From NCBI RefSeq assembly GCF_958295425.1, contig NC_081134.1, forward strand, positions 4,821,554-4,885,553: a stretch of DNA of 64,000 nt. Direction: 5' to 3'. Shown here in pieces: positions 11,131 to 22,469 of this stretch. The notes under the pieces are model-generated. The model searched no databases and was not told the origin of the DNA. It was given only the letters and a program-made list of their open reading frames with translations. The position numbers were made by a program, and so were the translations under genes. Position 1 is the stretch's first letter. Each line of letters opens with the position of its first letter. The DNA is from Solea solea (lineage: Eukaryota; Chordata; Actinopteri; Pleuronectiformes; Soleidae).

Positions 11131-11439
11131 TTCATGGTTTGCTGCATCCTGCCCTGCCTAGAGACTAACACTCAGTCTGTACTGTCTGCTTTTTTAATCA
11201 GCTGAGTGTGAAAGGACAGAACTGAAATAACTGTGTGCGCTGTACTGATGGAACGTTTCCTCCCTGCAAAGATCCTTAATGGCCACGGCCCTGCGTATAG
11301 ACTCTCTGCGTGTCTATATAAGTCAGGAATGAAGTAAGGAGTTGATATGAACAACAACGCTGCTGTGGATATTGTTTGTGTAGTCAGTTGGCAGCTAATG
11401 ACAACATGTTGACATCCTGCTTGTTTGCTCCGTGCGCGC

Positions 11440-11440
<1 letters not shown>
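11131..11440. other. non-coding stretch, nothing recognised
   Basis: No repeat or coding signal recognised between cluster A and the (TG)n tract. Confidence 0.5.

Positions 11441-11482
<42 letters not shown>
11441..11482. repeat. (TG)n microsatellite
   Basis: About 21 uninterrupted TG units. The Val/Cys- or Thr/His-repeat open frames here are artefacts of it. Confidence 0.99.
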
Positions 11483-11484
<2 letters not shown>

Positions 11485-11754
11485 CCCTTGGTTTCCTTTG
11501 TCGTGCCTCCGGCAGTGTTTGTGTCCAGATCACACACAGCTGTTACTGCCTGTCCCCCCGTATCACGCCACCAAACTTCCCTTCCATGCAAAACAACATA
11601 ATTCAGCTAGTTACAGACACTCAGCTGATGAGTACTGACACAGATGTACCCGGACACAGCTGTGTGCGGGAGTGACGACCACACGACAGACTTTCTAGAC
11701 AAAACAAAACAATGAGACTGAGAAACCGGGGAATATTTTTATCTGTTGGCTTAT

Positions 11755-12000
11755 ATCATAGACTGCATGTATAAAACGACAGATGGTCGGTCGCTACTAA
11801 AATACCTTTAGTTTATGTGCTGCTATTTGGTTTATCACCCATAATGCAGCCAGCCATCAGGGGGTGATTCAGATTTTTTGGATTCCCTCTTGATGGCTGT
11901 CACACACAGTCACTAGTCTCTATCAACTGAGCACTCTAATTACACTGACTACACTACAGTTAAAGCTCCAGTGTGTGACTTCTGTTGTAAGTTTTTACCA
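11755..12000. repeat. probable interspersed-repeat fragments
   Basis: TCATAGACTGCATGTATAAA at 11756-11775 and TAAAGCTCCAGTGTGTGACT at 11960-11979 resemble the openings of two dispersed fish repeats ('ATAGACTGTATATAAA' and 'AAAGCTCCAGTGTGTAAC'). Between them the words AGCCATCAGGGGGTGATT and GATGGCTGTC are also typical. Fragmentary. Confidence 0.35.
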
Positions 12001-12390
12001 AAACTCTGTTGATGCCTCGACATGTCCTATACCTTGGTGATCTTGAACCTTTTGCAGATGTCTCGCTTTACTAGCGCAATGTTGCGATTTTGCTTCTGGG
12101 TGCATTGTTTAACTATACTTTGCTTTTGTGGCAAAAGATAGAACTACATTTATCTTCTTCACTTAGCAAATAAGCATTTCCCTAAAGATGACACTTCTTG
12201 AAAGAAAACAAATCAGCATTTGCTTCAGTGATCACTGAAGTTGGTTTCTATGCAGTCATTTGCTCTCACAGCAAACAAGTCTCACTGCTGTTGGAATTAG
12301 GTGGACGACTATTAAGAAAATGACTCACTGGAAACGAGTGGAATTACCTTAACACGTTGGCAGCTTTTCTTACTTATTTATATAAAATAA
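12001..12390. other. non-coding stretch, nothing recognised
   Basis: AT-leaning sequence without recognised elements. Confidence 0.5.
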
Positions 12391-12770
12391 GATGGATACC
12401 ATACACACACACTTCCCCTCCTGTTCCTTTTTCGGTTTCTTTCCGACACATAACAGCCTGACACCACATAGCTCTTCATCAGGTGCTGGCCATCGGGGCC
12501 TCTTGCACATGCAGACGATTACCTTGTCCCCTGATTGCCACCGTAGAAAGAGGGGGGAGGTTTTTTCTTACAAATTAGTGGATAAATAGATACCCTCCTT
12601 CACCACGGCCATCCCCCCCCAACCCCACTGTCCAACTCCACCCATCCACCCTGTGCCTAATGACGGGGGCTGGGGAGCGGTAATGAAAAACTATACATCA
12701 CAATCAGCCGGACAGTCCTATTCATGGCTATGCATTATGCTCACTAGTCATAATCATGGCTGCTGTGACA
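12391..12770. promoter_or_regulatory. candidate CNEs (two short islands)
   Basis: Islands at about 12470-12580 and 12650-12770 are repeat-free and of mixed composition (for example CTAATGACGGGGGCTGG near 12660 and GCTATGCATTATGC near 12728), separated by a C-rich low-complexity stretch. Inferred regulatory sequence. Confidence 0.33.
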
Positions 12771-12960
12771 GAGGGAGAGACGTGGAGAAGAGAGGGAAAA
12801 AGAGGTGAGATGGCGAAAGGGGAAGATAGTATGATAGAAGAGGAGATGGTGTGAAATGGCCTGGAGAGGAGAAGGAATTATGAAACTGTAGCTTGGAAAA
12901 AGGGAAATGGAAGAAGAGAGTGCAAAGGAGGAATGACAGAGAGGAGAAGTAGAGGGAATG
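12768..12960. repeat. polypurine tract
   Basis: Nearly 200 bp almost entirely A and G on the plus strand, with scattered T and C. Potential triplex-forming (H-DNA) low-complexity sequence. Confidence 0.85.
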
Positions 12961-13800
12961 AAACTCAATCAGGACACTATAGGTGCTGGCCTTTCTTTAT
13001 CTGCTCTGTTTTTTAGTATTACATCTGTAATGAATGCACTCCACACCAGTACACTACTGTCACACTCCAGCAGTGTTACCTTACGGAGAATTGTTGGTAT
13101 ACAGCAAAATCACACCAAGGAAAATAATGGGTGGTTATGAAGCTGTGACTCTGTAGCCCAGTGCACTTCCAATGCCAGACATAGTGTTATGACTTTATTG
13201 TGATTTTGCTGATGCAGAATAATGTATACAGAATAGTTCATGTAAAGCCAAACAATTAGGTTTCTACATTTCATTTGTGATAAGTATGGGAATTAACACA
13301 GGAAGGCCGCTGTTTTATCTTTTGCTAAATGACTTCATTACCCATGATGCTCTAGGAGCTAAACCGGACATTTAGCCGCTACCAAATTGTGTGGCTCAAA
13401 GTGACATAATTATGTTATAGAAACAATATTGGCAAGACTTGATTGAACAGTAGAAATGCACATATTTTATGCAAATATTTATATTTTATATTTTATATAT
13501 ATATGCAATATTGTATGAAAGAGCTGGATGAAAGTGTTTGCCACTTTTCCCTGTATCTGCAAGAGAGCAGAGTTTTAAAAGAAAGAGCTGCAACAACAGG
13601 ACAGAGGAAGACAGACAAGGTCGAGGAAAGACAAGAGTATCCCTCTGTTGTTTCTTTTTTTCTCTCACACAAATACCTACATACAAGTCTACATGACACT
13701 GTGTGAGAACTGTGCTTCTGCAGCTCATTAACCAGAATATTTCCTATATTGGGTTATTTGGCAGCCACCACATGCTGAGAGCCTCTCCTACCTCCCTCAT
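12961..13800. other. non-coding stretch
   Basis: Contains a short AT tract near 13488-13504 and purine-rich sequence near 13600. No gene or element recognised. Confidence 0.55.
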
Positions 13801-13824
13801 CCTCAGGACGGTTAAATGTAAATG

Positions 13825-13850
13825 GTGTGTGTGTCTGTGTGTGTGTGAGA
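13825..13850. repeat. (TG)n microsatellite, interrupted
   Basis: TG repeat with a TC interruption. Confidence 0.95.
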
Positions 13851-14178
13851 GAATATGACATAGTGTGAAGGTGCGTTACATGGGGCTTGTATGTGTTTGT
13901 TGGCAGTAGGTAGGCAGCAAGAAAAGGGGGGGAGGGAAGTCGAAAAAATATGAAAGACACAAAATAAAGAAATGACAGAGGTCTGGTAGGCGAACATGTG
14001 CACACATGCTCGCCCAGAATCCTTTGGGGGAGCTTTGTATTAGGACAAAACTGTGTAATAAAAGTCAGATCACATAATCACTTTGACTTCACTGTATCTA
14101 AAATACCCTGGAGACAAATAATAAGGCTCTCCTATCAAGCATGTTGGGCCCGTCTGTTGCCAGGTGTACATGTAATCG

Positions 14179-14207
14179 TGTGTGTGTTTGTGTGTGTGTG
14201 TGTGTGA
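14179..14207. repeat. (TG)n microsatellite, interrupted
   Basis: TG tract with one TTTG break. First member of a TG-CA-TG trio within 315 bp. Confidence 0.96.
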
Positions 14208-14256
14208 GAGGGAACAAAATTGAGAAATACCCGTGTCGTATGCACACACAGGCACG

Positions 14257-14257
<1 letters not shown>

Positions 14258-14328
<71 letters not shown>

Positions 14329-14338
14329 ACACACACAC
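14258..14338. repeat. long (CA)n microsatellite
   Basis: About 80 bp of CA with a single GA interruption, among the longest dinucleotide tracts here. It lies between two (TG)n tracts, so it can pair with either in a single strand. Confidence 0.99.
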
Positions 14339-14464
14339 CTTTCCTTGTTGGTCTGTTTTTATAGAGTGGTCGCTTACAAGCCACCAAATGTCACTGCTGT
14401 TGTTAATCCCATACAGCCTGCCTAATGAGACCATACTTCACACACTCTTTCACAGGTCCCTTTA

Positions 14465-14493
14465 TGTGTGTGTGTGTGTGTGTGTGTGTGTGA
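14465..14493. repeat. (TG)n microsatellite
   Basis: About 14 TG units ending in GAGAG. Confidence 0.98.
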
Positions 14494-14549
14494 GAGCACG
14501 TCTTCACTTTGTGGAAATGTGAACGTGTGTTTGAGAGGCTGTGCACACA

Positions 14550-14765
14550 TTTTTGTGTTTTGCATGTGCATGCGTGTGTGTGTCACCCCTGACCTTGCCC
14601 TCACCCACATCTCATTCCATCTCTCATTAAATATGTATATCCTATCATGCAGCCTCCTCACAAATGCTTTCCGTCTCTCTCTCACACACACACTCACACA
14701 CACTGACTTCCATTTGCATGCAGTAAATTCCAGCAAGCAACGCAGATTCAATTGTAGCCTGAGAC
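14550..14765. promoter_or_regulatory. weak candidate CNE
   Basis: Contains TTTGCATGCAG and CAGATTCAATTGTAGCC-type words in a repeat-poor stretch, broken by a short CT/CA patch at 14671-14702. Low-confidence inference. Confidence 0.22.
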
Positions 14766-16079
14766 GGTGAGATAGAAGACTGGCTCTGGGAGATGTTTGA
14801 AGATTTGAGAGAAGAGTGAACTCCTTTATAATCCAATTGAAATTTTTTTCTCCAAAAAAAGAATTAACTGTGAACAATAAATTGTATTTTCTTGTCATTT
14901 AAAACTTTAAATTTAAAACTGAATACAAAGGGGTTTGCTTGTAAAATAATCGATTTGTTCAGTTTCATTTGCAGGTCATTAAAATACTAACATTTTAGGA
15001 TCGCTGCTATTCTGTTCTGAGCTGCTCTTGTCACTTGAGAACAGAAAGATGCACTTGTTTCATACATGACTCATAACCCGAGGCGATCTATGCATCTATG
15101 AAAAGCTCTGCTGATACTGACAGCGCTTGACATTTTCCTTAACTGATAGTTGAGCAGGTTAATAAAACAATAGTTGATTAATTATTAACCATGAATAATA
15201 GAAATGCATTTCTCCTCGGTTTAAATTTTAAACATGGTGTAGTGGCACATTAGTTATACAACAAATCACGAATAATAATTATAAAATCATGAGGCTGTTT
15301 CTCGAAGAAGCCGCTCGAGTCTCGAGGCTCTGATGTCACTGATGTCACTACGATACACGGATAACAGCAGACTAACCTGGGGAGTCGTGTGTTCCCTCTC
15401 CACCAGTTAATGTGATTTACATCCAGAGACAACTTAATTTAAACAATGCTTTGAGAAGTTGTGAGTATGACTGAGTTGCACCATGGCGAAGGTGCAGCTT
15501 TACCTTTGTTTCCTGCACTTTAAATTCTGTTTATAACATTTGTGCTTTCGTTCATGTGCGCCCCCTGCTGCAAAGAAACTTAATTTCACAACACGATAGG
15601 TCTTGAGAAATGACAAAAAGGAAATAGACATTGGTTAGTTCATTTTAATTGGTTACATTTGTAATGGCAACATCCCTGATTGCATTTATTGTTTAACTCG
15701 CTTACTCTTTTAGACTATTTCCTTTTTCACAGTGTTGACAGTCCTTTCATACATCATGTCATAGTGATCTTCCCAAGAAAGGGACCTATATGCAGAGCAG
15801 GTGTAATAGCTGGACTTTCTGAACCTCCCTCTGATTGGTCAAAGTCTCCCATCATGGGCCAGATTTAATGAAACAGTGCTTTAATCCAGTTCTCTGTCAG
15901 CCTTTTATTGTAAATCAAGTGATCTTTTTGTAATTATTAATAAATAAAGCTACAAATTCCTGGCCGCTGTACCTTTTTTAGAAAGAAAATAAATTCCCTC
16001 ATTGCCCCTTTACCCACCTCACCTCTCTGTCTCTTTCCTGTTCATCTATCTCACTGTGTCTCTCCCTCTGTCTTCGTGT
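14766..16079. other. non-coding stretch with possible repeat remnant at 15120-15200
   Basis: The words AAACAATAGTTGATTAATTA near 15166-15186 resemble the end of the fish repeat recognised at 53314. The direct duplication TGATGTCAC occurs twice near 15331-15350. Otherwise featureless. Confidence 0.4.
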
Positions 16080-16330
16080 ACAGTGAGTCTTGATTGAATC
16101 TGGCCTAATGAGAATGATGTGCTACAGTGATAAAACACGGCTGTGGCCGCCTGTAAAACACTGAGCATCCCTGGCATTAATTATTGACCAGGCTGGGCTG
16201 CTGCTGCAGGGGTTTACAAGGCGAGGAAACATTGCACTGACCACCACCATAGTTAATCACTACTGGACAGTGGATGGTGCTCGGAGAAAGTGAAGCACAG
16301 GAGCAAAGCGTGCGGTATTGTGTGTTAACT
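16080..16330. promoter_or_regulatory. candidate CNE
   Basis: Repeat-free sequence with words such as GGCATTAATTATTGACC near 16173 and CATAGTTAATCACTACTGG near 16249. No coding frame. Inferred from texture. Confidence 0.37.
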
Positions 16331-17109
16331 CGACTGTTAATTGTTGAGAATATTGATGTTGAAGATTATCAGCAGGTCTGCAGAAGAGCCCGTCTATCAC
16401 GTGGAAATGTTTCTGTGTGAAATCCACCTGCCACTTTTACACTCACACTGTGCACATCGATCGTTCGGCTACAACATCTGGTCCGTCTAATCTACCTGTA
16501 ATGTAGGAAACGTCAGCCCCTGTAGTCACAACATATGCAGCAATTAAACCATGCTCACTGCAAAGCTTTTCAAAGCAGTCATGCTGTATGGAGCTGCTCA
16601 AACCGCACACAGCTGTGCCCAAAAAAAATCCAACTATGTGCTAGAAGATGGTTGATTGTTAGGGCAGTTAATCTGACATAAAGCATTTAATCCACATTTG
16701 CTGGCTCTCTGTATGACATGGAGGAAAGCAGTGCTTGGAAAACAAGTTTTTTTTATAATCTTTCCATTGTGACACTGAACAATGTAGCTGAGATACAGTA
16801 TAACGGTGTGTGTCCACTTCCTCCCACTGTACAAAAACAATGCTAAAATATACCAGATAAGAGTAGTGCTATGTCATTATGTCATTTAGAGATGGGCAGT
16901 AGTTTTAAAGTTGCTTGAACCAGTTGGGTCTCAGCTGTCAATCAAGACCTGTTTTTATTGCATTAATTGATTAAGTTAAAAATTAAGTGATGCCATGTAG
17001 CCAGCGGCAACCACCACAACAATATTAACACAGATCGCTTTATCATTTATTTTTTTCTAATTTCTAAGTATTTCATTCCTTCTGATCCACTCCACTGTCA
17101 GTCTGTCAA

Positions 17110-17110
<1 letters not shown>
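16331..17110. other. non-coding stretch, nothing recognised
   Basis: No recognised element or gene. Confidence 0.5.

Positions 17111-17174
<64 letters not shown>
17111..17174. repeat. (CA)n microsatellite
   Basis: About 32 CA units, inverted relative to the (TG)n at 17311-17363. Confidence 0.99.
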
Positions 17175-17178
<4 letters not shown>

Positions 17179-17310
17179 GTGGTGGACCCATCTGTACAAT
17201 TAAACTCTGTTAAAACATAGTTTTGATCTTCTATGTCAGTGTGTATTTGACTAAAGAACAAAACCAGCCGAACCAGCTGAAACCAGTGTAACTGTTTGTG
17301 ACCACGTTTC

Positions 17311-17325
17311 TGTGTGTGTCTGTGT

Positions 17326-17363
<38 letters not shown>
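17311..17363. repeat. (TG)n microsatellite with regular TC breaks
   Basis: TG tract opening with two (TG)4TC-type units, 136 bp after a 64-bp (CA)n. Confidence 0.98.
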
Positions 17364-17366
<3 letters not shown>

Positions 17367-17369
17367 TGT

Positions 17370-17480
17370 TTGGAAAGCCAAAGCCAAAACAATGGCCCAT
17401 CAGATTGAAAGTGACTTCACCTTGTATCTTTTGGCCTCGGCTTGCGACAATAGATTGGACAGGAAATCCAATGGCAAGCT
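17370..17480. promoter_or_regulatory. weak candidate CNE
   Basis: Repeat-free island (words AAAACAATGGCCCATCAG and GACAATAGATTGGACAGG) between a (TG)n and a G-rich tract. Low-confidence inference. Confidence 0.25.
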
Positions 17481-17525
17481 AGGAGAAGAGGAGGAGGAGG
17501 GGGGTGGGGGGGTGGAGGAGCAGAA
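17481..17525 (+). repeat. G-rich tract
   Basis: GAGGAGGAGG followed by runs of six and seven G. Potential but not textbook G-quadruplex; the complementary strand reads Pro-rich in open frames, an artefact. Confidence 0.85.
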
Positions 17526-17709
17526 AGACAAAACTGATTGCTAATATGCTCCTGATGTGCTGTTGTTGTGTTTACGTGTGTGCGAATAATATTAGTTACT
17601 TTGCACGTAGTATTGTCAGTATGCATTTGAGTAGATGTGTAGAAAAATGTCTTAAGTTATATGTACATTTTTGACAGTGTTTTGTATTCGGCAGGTGTTT
17701 GCATGTGTT

Positions 17710-17728
17710 TGTGTGTGTGTGTGTGTGC
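17710..17728. repeat. (TG)n microsatellite
   Basis: About 9 TG units. Confidence 0.96.
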
Positions 17729-17734
17729 AGTGGG

Positions 17735-17865
17735 TGACCTGGCCCATTTTAATCTGTGGCAGAGAGAAGATGTGGTGAAAACCATTATCACCATCTCCCT
17801 GTCGCTGATAACAGCTCGCTAATCTGTTTGCTGGAGGTATTGAACAAATGCATTTGTGCCACGGA
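17735..17865. promoter_or_regulatory. candidate CNE
   Basis: Repeat-free island with words such as CCCATTTTAATCTGTGGC and CGCTGATAACAGCTCGC, immediately after a (TG)n. Inferred from texture. Confidence 0.35.
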
Positions 17866-18340
17866 TGGACGGTGAGAGAGGAGTGGGAGGGGATGAATGG
17901 TGATATGGGGAGCTGTGTGTGTTTGTGTGTATGGATGGGGGGGGGGGGGCTTGGTGTCAGAGGGGAGCTGATGAAAAATGAGAGGATGAGGAGGTTGGGA
18001 AAACTTCTCTGACTGCAGTGGCCTCACAGTGACAATGAGGAAGGCGGTAGAGGTGAGGAAGGAGAATGAGCAAGAGGTAAAGACAACGTGCGATGATGGA
18101 GGAAACAAATTGAGGTAATGACAGAGATAGATGAAAAGAGATGAGAAACAGAAAGACCGGATAAAAAAAGGAAACAAGGAAGACAGAATGGAGGAGGAAA
18201 AAAATCAATGTCACAAGCATGTCCTTCGATAAGGAATGAGAGAGAGAATAAAACAGGAAAGGAAAGGAGTCACAGCAGTAACGGTGAGGCTGTCAGGAGA
18301 CATGGATGAGCTGGATGACTGATCTGCTCAAGTAGAAGAT
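17866..18340. repeat. purine-rich low-complexity region with G13 run
   Basis: G- and A-rich plus strand, including a G homopolymer of 13 at 17937-17949. Open frames on the complement are Ser/Pro/Phe artefacts. Confidence 0.8.
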
Positions 18341-18551
18341 CATGGGGCAGATCAAGCGGGTCTTTGTAAAGGATGATCTGATTGTTTTGCTGATTGAATT
18401 AAACATATATATGCTTTCTTTCTCTTTGTTGTTGCATATTTTCCAAAAAAAAACACATTAATTGTGTAACATCAGCCATAACAATGGTGGTGTGACTTCC
18501 TCTAAAGTCTTGCCACAGTTTTCATAAAATTTGATTTTAAGGTTTCTGATG
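18341..18551. other. non-coding stretch, nothing recognised
   Basis: AT-leaning sequence upstream of the dispersed repeat copy. Confidence 0.5.
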
Positions 18552-18800
18552 GACAGTGATTTTATCTTCTGTCATCTTCATAAACTGGATATTTTTAAGT
18601 TAGTTGATGCATGCTAACAACTAGCTTCATGATAAACTGGAAACTGCCCAATATTAACAAGCTAAAATGGGGTGTTTTGCCCCCTAGTGGAGCAGAGGCG
18701 GACACACTTCATTCAATAAATTGATTACCCACTAGGTCACACTTGTATACTGGGTCAAGGACAAGAGTCCAGTTGAACAGTGTACTTGATTGTGCATAGA
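18552..18800 (+). repeat. dispersed repeat, copy A (partner at 39161-39395)
   Basis: Aligns by eye in the same orientation with 39161-39395. Shared words include GCTAACAACTA, AAACTGGAAACTG, AATATTAACAAG, CATTCA(A/G)TAAAT and AGTCCA(A/G)TTGAACA in the same order and spacing. Copy A has about 20 extra bases (18673-18692, containing GCCCCCTAGTGGAG) that copy B lacks. Class unknown to me. Confidence 0.8.
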
Positions 18801-19520
18801 GGTGTACTCACTGTTTACACTGTGGACTAAAAGGGATCAAAACCTGCATATTTGTTGATTTAAAACTACCTGATGAAAGAAACCTGCGTTCAATACAGCA
18901 CATCAGATTTTTTTTAAACAACCTTTGTGTCCCCCGTGATTCTGGGGCAGTCATTGTTCCAAAGACGCAGCAGTGTCGAAATCTTAGTAAGAACTCAGGT
19001 TCTCTTATATCAGAGCCAGTTTTGTCTTGTCATCATAAACATGCTATTCACTCTCATTTCTTTAGATTTGGAATAATACAGTTCTTGTGTAAATAAGTGA
19101 AAACAAGACTTTGTATAAATGAAGGGAGAATCATTATTCAATTTATCAACAGTATACCACATTCAACCAGTTTTAATATCATTAAGTTTAAGTCAAAAGC
19201 TTAAAGAGCAAATGCAGTTGTATTTGGTGTGAAATTTGTATTTTGTGTTATTTTTTGTGCTGTTTTGGGAAAGTCAAAGAATCAGAGAAGTGAGGGAAAT
19301 TCTGTTAATTGGTGGAGGAACCTGTTCTAGTAATTTGAGATGAATCAACAACATTAAATAGGCACAGCGTAATGCATGAATGAAGTTTCATGCACCTTAT
19401 ACCAGTTAATTAAAACGTAATATAAACATTATAATCACTTAATTCAACTTTGAGTGCTCTATTTCAGTTGATGCTAGTTGATCATTTGTATCTATATCTT
19501 AACATTACCCCCCCTTAATT
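18801..19520. other. non-coding stretch, nothing recognised
   Basis: AT-rich, no recognised element. Confidence 0.5.
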
Positions 19521-19640
19521 ATTTCATACATTTGAATTTTTCAAACATTTTCATTTTCATACCTACACACATTTTCATACATACAATTTCATTAATTCAT
19601 ACATTACATTTTCATACATACACACAATTATTTCATACAA
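19521..19640. repeat. degenerate tandem repeat of TTTTCATACATACACACA-like units
   Basis: About five imperfect copies of a roughly 20-bp unit built on TTTCATAC; spacing varies. Confidence 0.75.
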
Positions 19641-19808
19641 AATAAAAAAGAAATCAATATCAACTGAATAAAAATGATATTCTGTGTGACTATTCCAGCT
19701 CAGATTATCTTAATCCTCTGTCAAAAGACCAAATCACCCTATAATCATTTGAATGAGAGTAGTCTGCTGATGCAGTGAGCAGACAGTGCTGAGTAAATGA
19801 TAAAAGTC

Positions 19809-20066
19809 TTTATTTATATAGTGCTTTTTCCAGTTTTGATGTTGACCGCTCTGAGCGCTTTACACTATAGTTGTGCAATTCACCCATTCACACCCATCTA
19901 GGGTTGGGGTTGGAGCTTTTTGTATCACACGTCTCTCGTATCTATTCGCATGCTGCCAGCACAGCTGTCAAGGGCAACATGGGGTTAAGTGTCCAGGGAC
20001 ACATCAGCGTGTAGGATTGAAACCCCCCCTCAACCACGACCAGTTTTACCACTGAACCACAGCCAT
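19809..20066 (-). repeat. tRNA-headed SINE-like element, second family
   Basis: Read on the minus strand, it opens with a tRNA-like head: an A-box-like GTGGTTCAGTGGT (complement of 20049-20061) and a B-box-like GGTTTCAATCC (complement of 20013-20023). It ends at its 3' side with AGCGCTCAGAGCGG and TATATAAATAAAG, matching the fish family ending 'GCGCTTTACACT...TTTATATAGCGCTTT' in the other sense. Nearly full length and diverged. Confidence 0.7.
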
Positions 20067-20759
20067 TAAAGTAGAACCTTTGCACAAAATGAATTTATTT
20101 GCCAAGGTATGGTATAGCTCTCCTTGAACAGTGGATATTGTTGACCATCTAAAAGCACAGTACATTAAGCACCGTATCATACATTTAGTCATCTGACTAA
20201 CTTCACTGTGCCACTGACCAGGGCATGTGAGCAGAGTGTGGATTTTTGCGTGTAAGGGAGCGTCCTGTGCTTTCAAAGGTCCAAGTGGAAGTTAGTGAAA
20301 GTTGCACACCTAATGAAAAGTCTACAGAAAAGCACCCCAAACACAGCAGAAACAAACTGATTGTTTTTTCTTTTTTGGAGCAAGGAGTGAGTGATTTCAC
20401 TGGAGTGGATTGAGGCTGTGAGGGGAAGACGATGGAGGGCCTAACGCTTGGTGCAAGAGGCACCGATCCGAGTTTAGCAGAGCAGTGTCTGTCATGTCTA
20501 TGTAGCAAGAGTTGCTGATGTTGCTTAAGTGATTTTAATGTGATGTCCACATTGTATTGTATCAGAGATGGCAGATTTCACCCTATTCACGCAACAGGCC
20601 TCTGGCGGCCTCTGTTGGTCATATTGGCAAGTGCAAGTGTGGAAGCACAAACAAACAAACAAACAAACAAACCTTGCCTTGTTTATTTGCTTGTTTCGAG
20701 GCTTGTAATATGTTACCCTTTAACCACTAAGGGGAAATTTAGTGGTTAAAGTGGTTTAT
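20067..20759. other. non-coding stretch with (CAAA)n
   Basis: Holds (CAAA)n at 20648-20672, about six units. Nothing else recognised. Confidence 0.6.
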
Positions 20760-21055
20760 TTTTAAGCCATCTCGCCCAACATTTCTCAACTTAAGTAAAT
20801 CAACGGAGCTGCAACACATTTCAGCCGTGCTTGTTCCATTCAAACCGGGTGAGAAGCGTTTTCATTTGTGTGTGAGCTGGCCCGACAGATGCTCCGCCAC
20901 TGAATGAACACCTTGTCAATCATAGTATTCTTGTTGGTTGGATGGAGGGTTATATGGATGTTACTGCAGGCCCCCGAGGCGAGTAGTTAACCTGAGCTCA
21001 GAGCCTCCTCTCTCTTATGAAACGCTTAAGATTGCAGAGGCGTAAAAAAGAAGAG
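20760..21055. promoter_or_regulatory. candidate CNE
   Basis: Repeat-free and CpG-retaining island, with CCTTGTCAATCATAGTATTC near 20910 and AGGCCCCCGAGGCGAG near 20968. No coding frame. Inferred from texture. Confidence 0.37.
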
Positions 21056-22033
21056 AGTGGGTGAGTGGGGTTGTAACACCCTGGGCAGTATGTCAACAAG
21101 GAAGCACCTGCTTATACATCAATTCTTCTGTCTTTCACTTTGTCATCTTTTCTCTATCTTATCATATTACTGCTCTCCAATTTCTGTCCCCTCTCACTGT
21201 CTATGTGCATCTCTCTCTCTTAACCTCCCTCCACTATCTCTGCCCTTCCCCCCCCCCCGTCCTGCTCTGCTGAGGCCCTGGGGCACCATCCGACTGCACC
21301 AGCTAACCCTTGTATAAGTTTTCCAATTCCTGCTAGATTATGGCATGGTAGTGACGAGGGGACATTTCCTCTCATATATTTGATTCAATGGCATGATTAC
21401 GAGAGCAGTATGTGTGTGTGGATGGAGGAGGTGTTGATGTTGAGTGGTGACAAAGACCTTGACCTCACCCAGGGGACAATGGACATTCCTATGGCCTTCT
21501 CGCTCTCTCTTTACGTATTGTGCACACACACACACATGCACGCAGACAGTGAACAGATTCTTATGTGTGCTCCCGCCTCCAAAATCCATGCTTGTAAATC
21601 GCTGTGCTTGCATAGATGCACATGCGCAGGACTGCAGTCACAGCCTCCTCCACCCTCATCGCCCTGAGGTTAGAGGCTGTAGATGGGAGACATGGAGATT
21701 GGTTTTTAGTTAAATGTCAGTAGAGGTGAAAGTGCTGCCCAAAGGCAACCACCGCCCACCCCCTCTGTCTCTCTCAGTCACTCGTTCTCACTCATCTCCA
21801 CTTTGTTTTCCTTATTTTCTTTTCTTCCCTCATGTCTAGCTTTTAATATTTCTTTCCTCTTAATCAACTCTTTTCAGAAAGCCAGATATCAATGGTGTCC
21901 AAATAAAGGCTTGTTTCAGTCATACACACAATGTTTAGGCTTTGACTTTGTCCTTTCCAGTAATAGGAACGAGTCAGAACCAGTTGCTGTTTATAGTTTG
22001 AGGAATATGTTTTTGTCTTTGTGTTTCTTTGGT
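21056..22033. other. pyrimidine-rich and ordinary non-coding sequence
   Basis: CT-rich 21120-21260 ending in an 11-C run at 21248-21258, and a short (CA)n at 21523-21537. No gene recognised. Confidence 0.6.
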
Positions 22034-22083
22034 CATTCATTTATTCCTCATCCACCGTTTATCCTCCACATGAAGGTCGCGGC
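22034..22083 (-). repeat. SINE-like 3'-tail fragment
   Basis: Reverse-strand copy of the tail of the family at 711-827 (words CCGTTTATCCTCCACATGAAGGTCGCG). Only about 50 bp remain. Confidence 0.55.
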
Positions 22084-22089
22084 ATAATT

Positions 22090-22460
22090 CAAATATTAAA
22101 GGACAGATTTGGATCAAATTCTCTGGGAATGAAGGTTGGATTGCTCGCTTGTTGAGTGCTTTTCTAGCTGTCAATTTATGTTCAGTAATTTCTCCAGTGA
22201 AATTGAAGCAAAAGGTTAGACACATTTCACCCATTACACAAATCTGTCTCTGTGTTATCTGAAATATATTATCACAAAGGGCTGAGTTTTATTTTGTGAT
22301 ATGCTGTAATATGGCTTAACGCTTGTTAAACAGGGAGACATTTGACAAATCTGACGTCAATTATTCACAGCATTGTATGTTAGTTTGTTTGCACAATTCA
22401 CAAATCAATATATTTGGCTTTTGTTCTGTTGCTGTTGAAACGGTAAATAATAAAAATAGA
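22090..22460. promoter_or_regulatory. candidate CNE with palindromic CRE
   Basis: Repeat-free AT-rich island containing a perfect cAMP-response-type palindrome TGACGTCA at 22352-22359 directly followed by ATTATTCACAGC. Inferred regulatory sequence. Confidence 0.4.
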
Positions 22461-22469
22461 CTCGGATGT

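Noticed and set aside
14070..14898. Several overlapping 60-158 codon open frames on both strands.
   Set aside because: They are translations of (CA)n/(TG)n tracts (Thr-His, Cys-Val, Val-Cys runs) and have no other coding support.
17481..17525. G-quadruplex promoter element.
   Set aside because: Only two runs of three or more G fit with short loops; it does not meet the usual four-run pattern.
20013..20061. Minus-strand tRNA-like boxes.
   Set aside because: They are part of the second SINE family, with no full tRNA fold.
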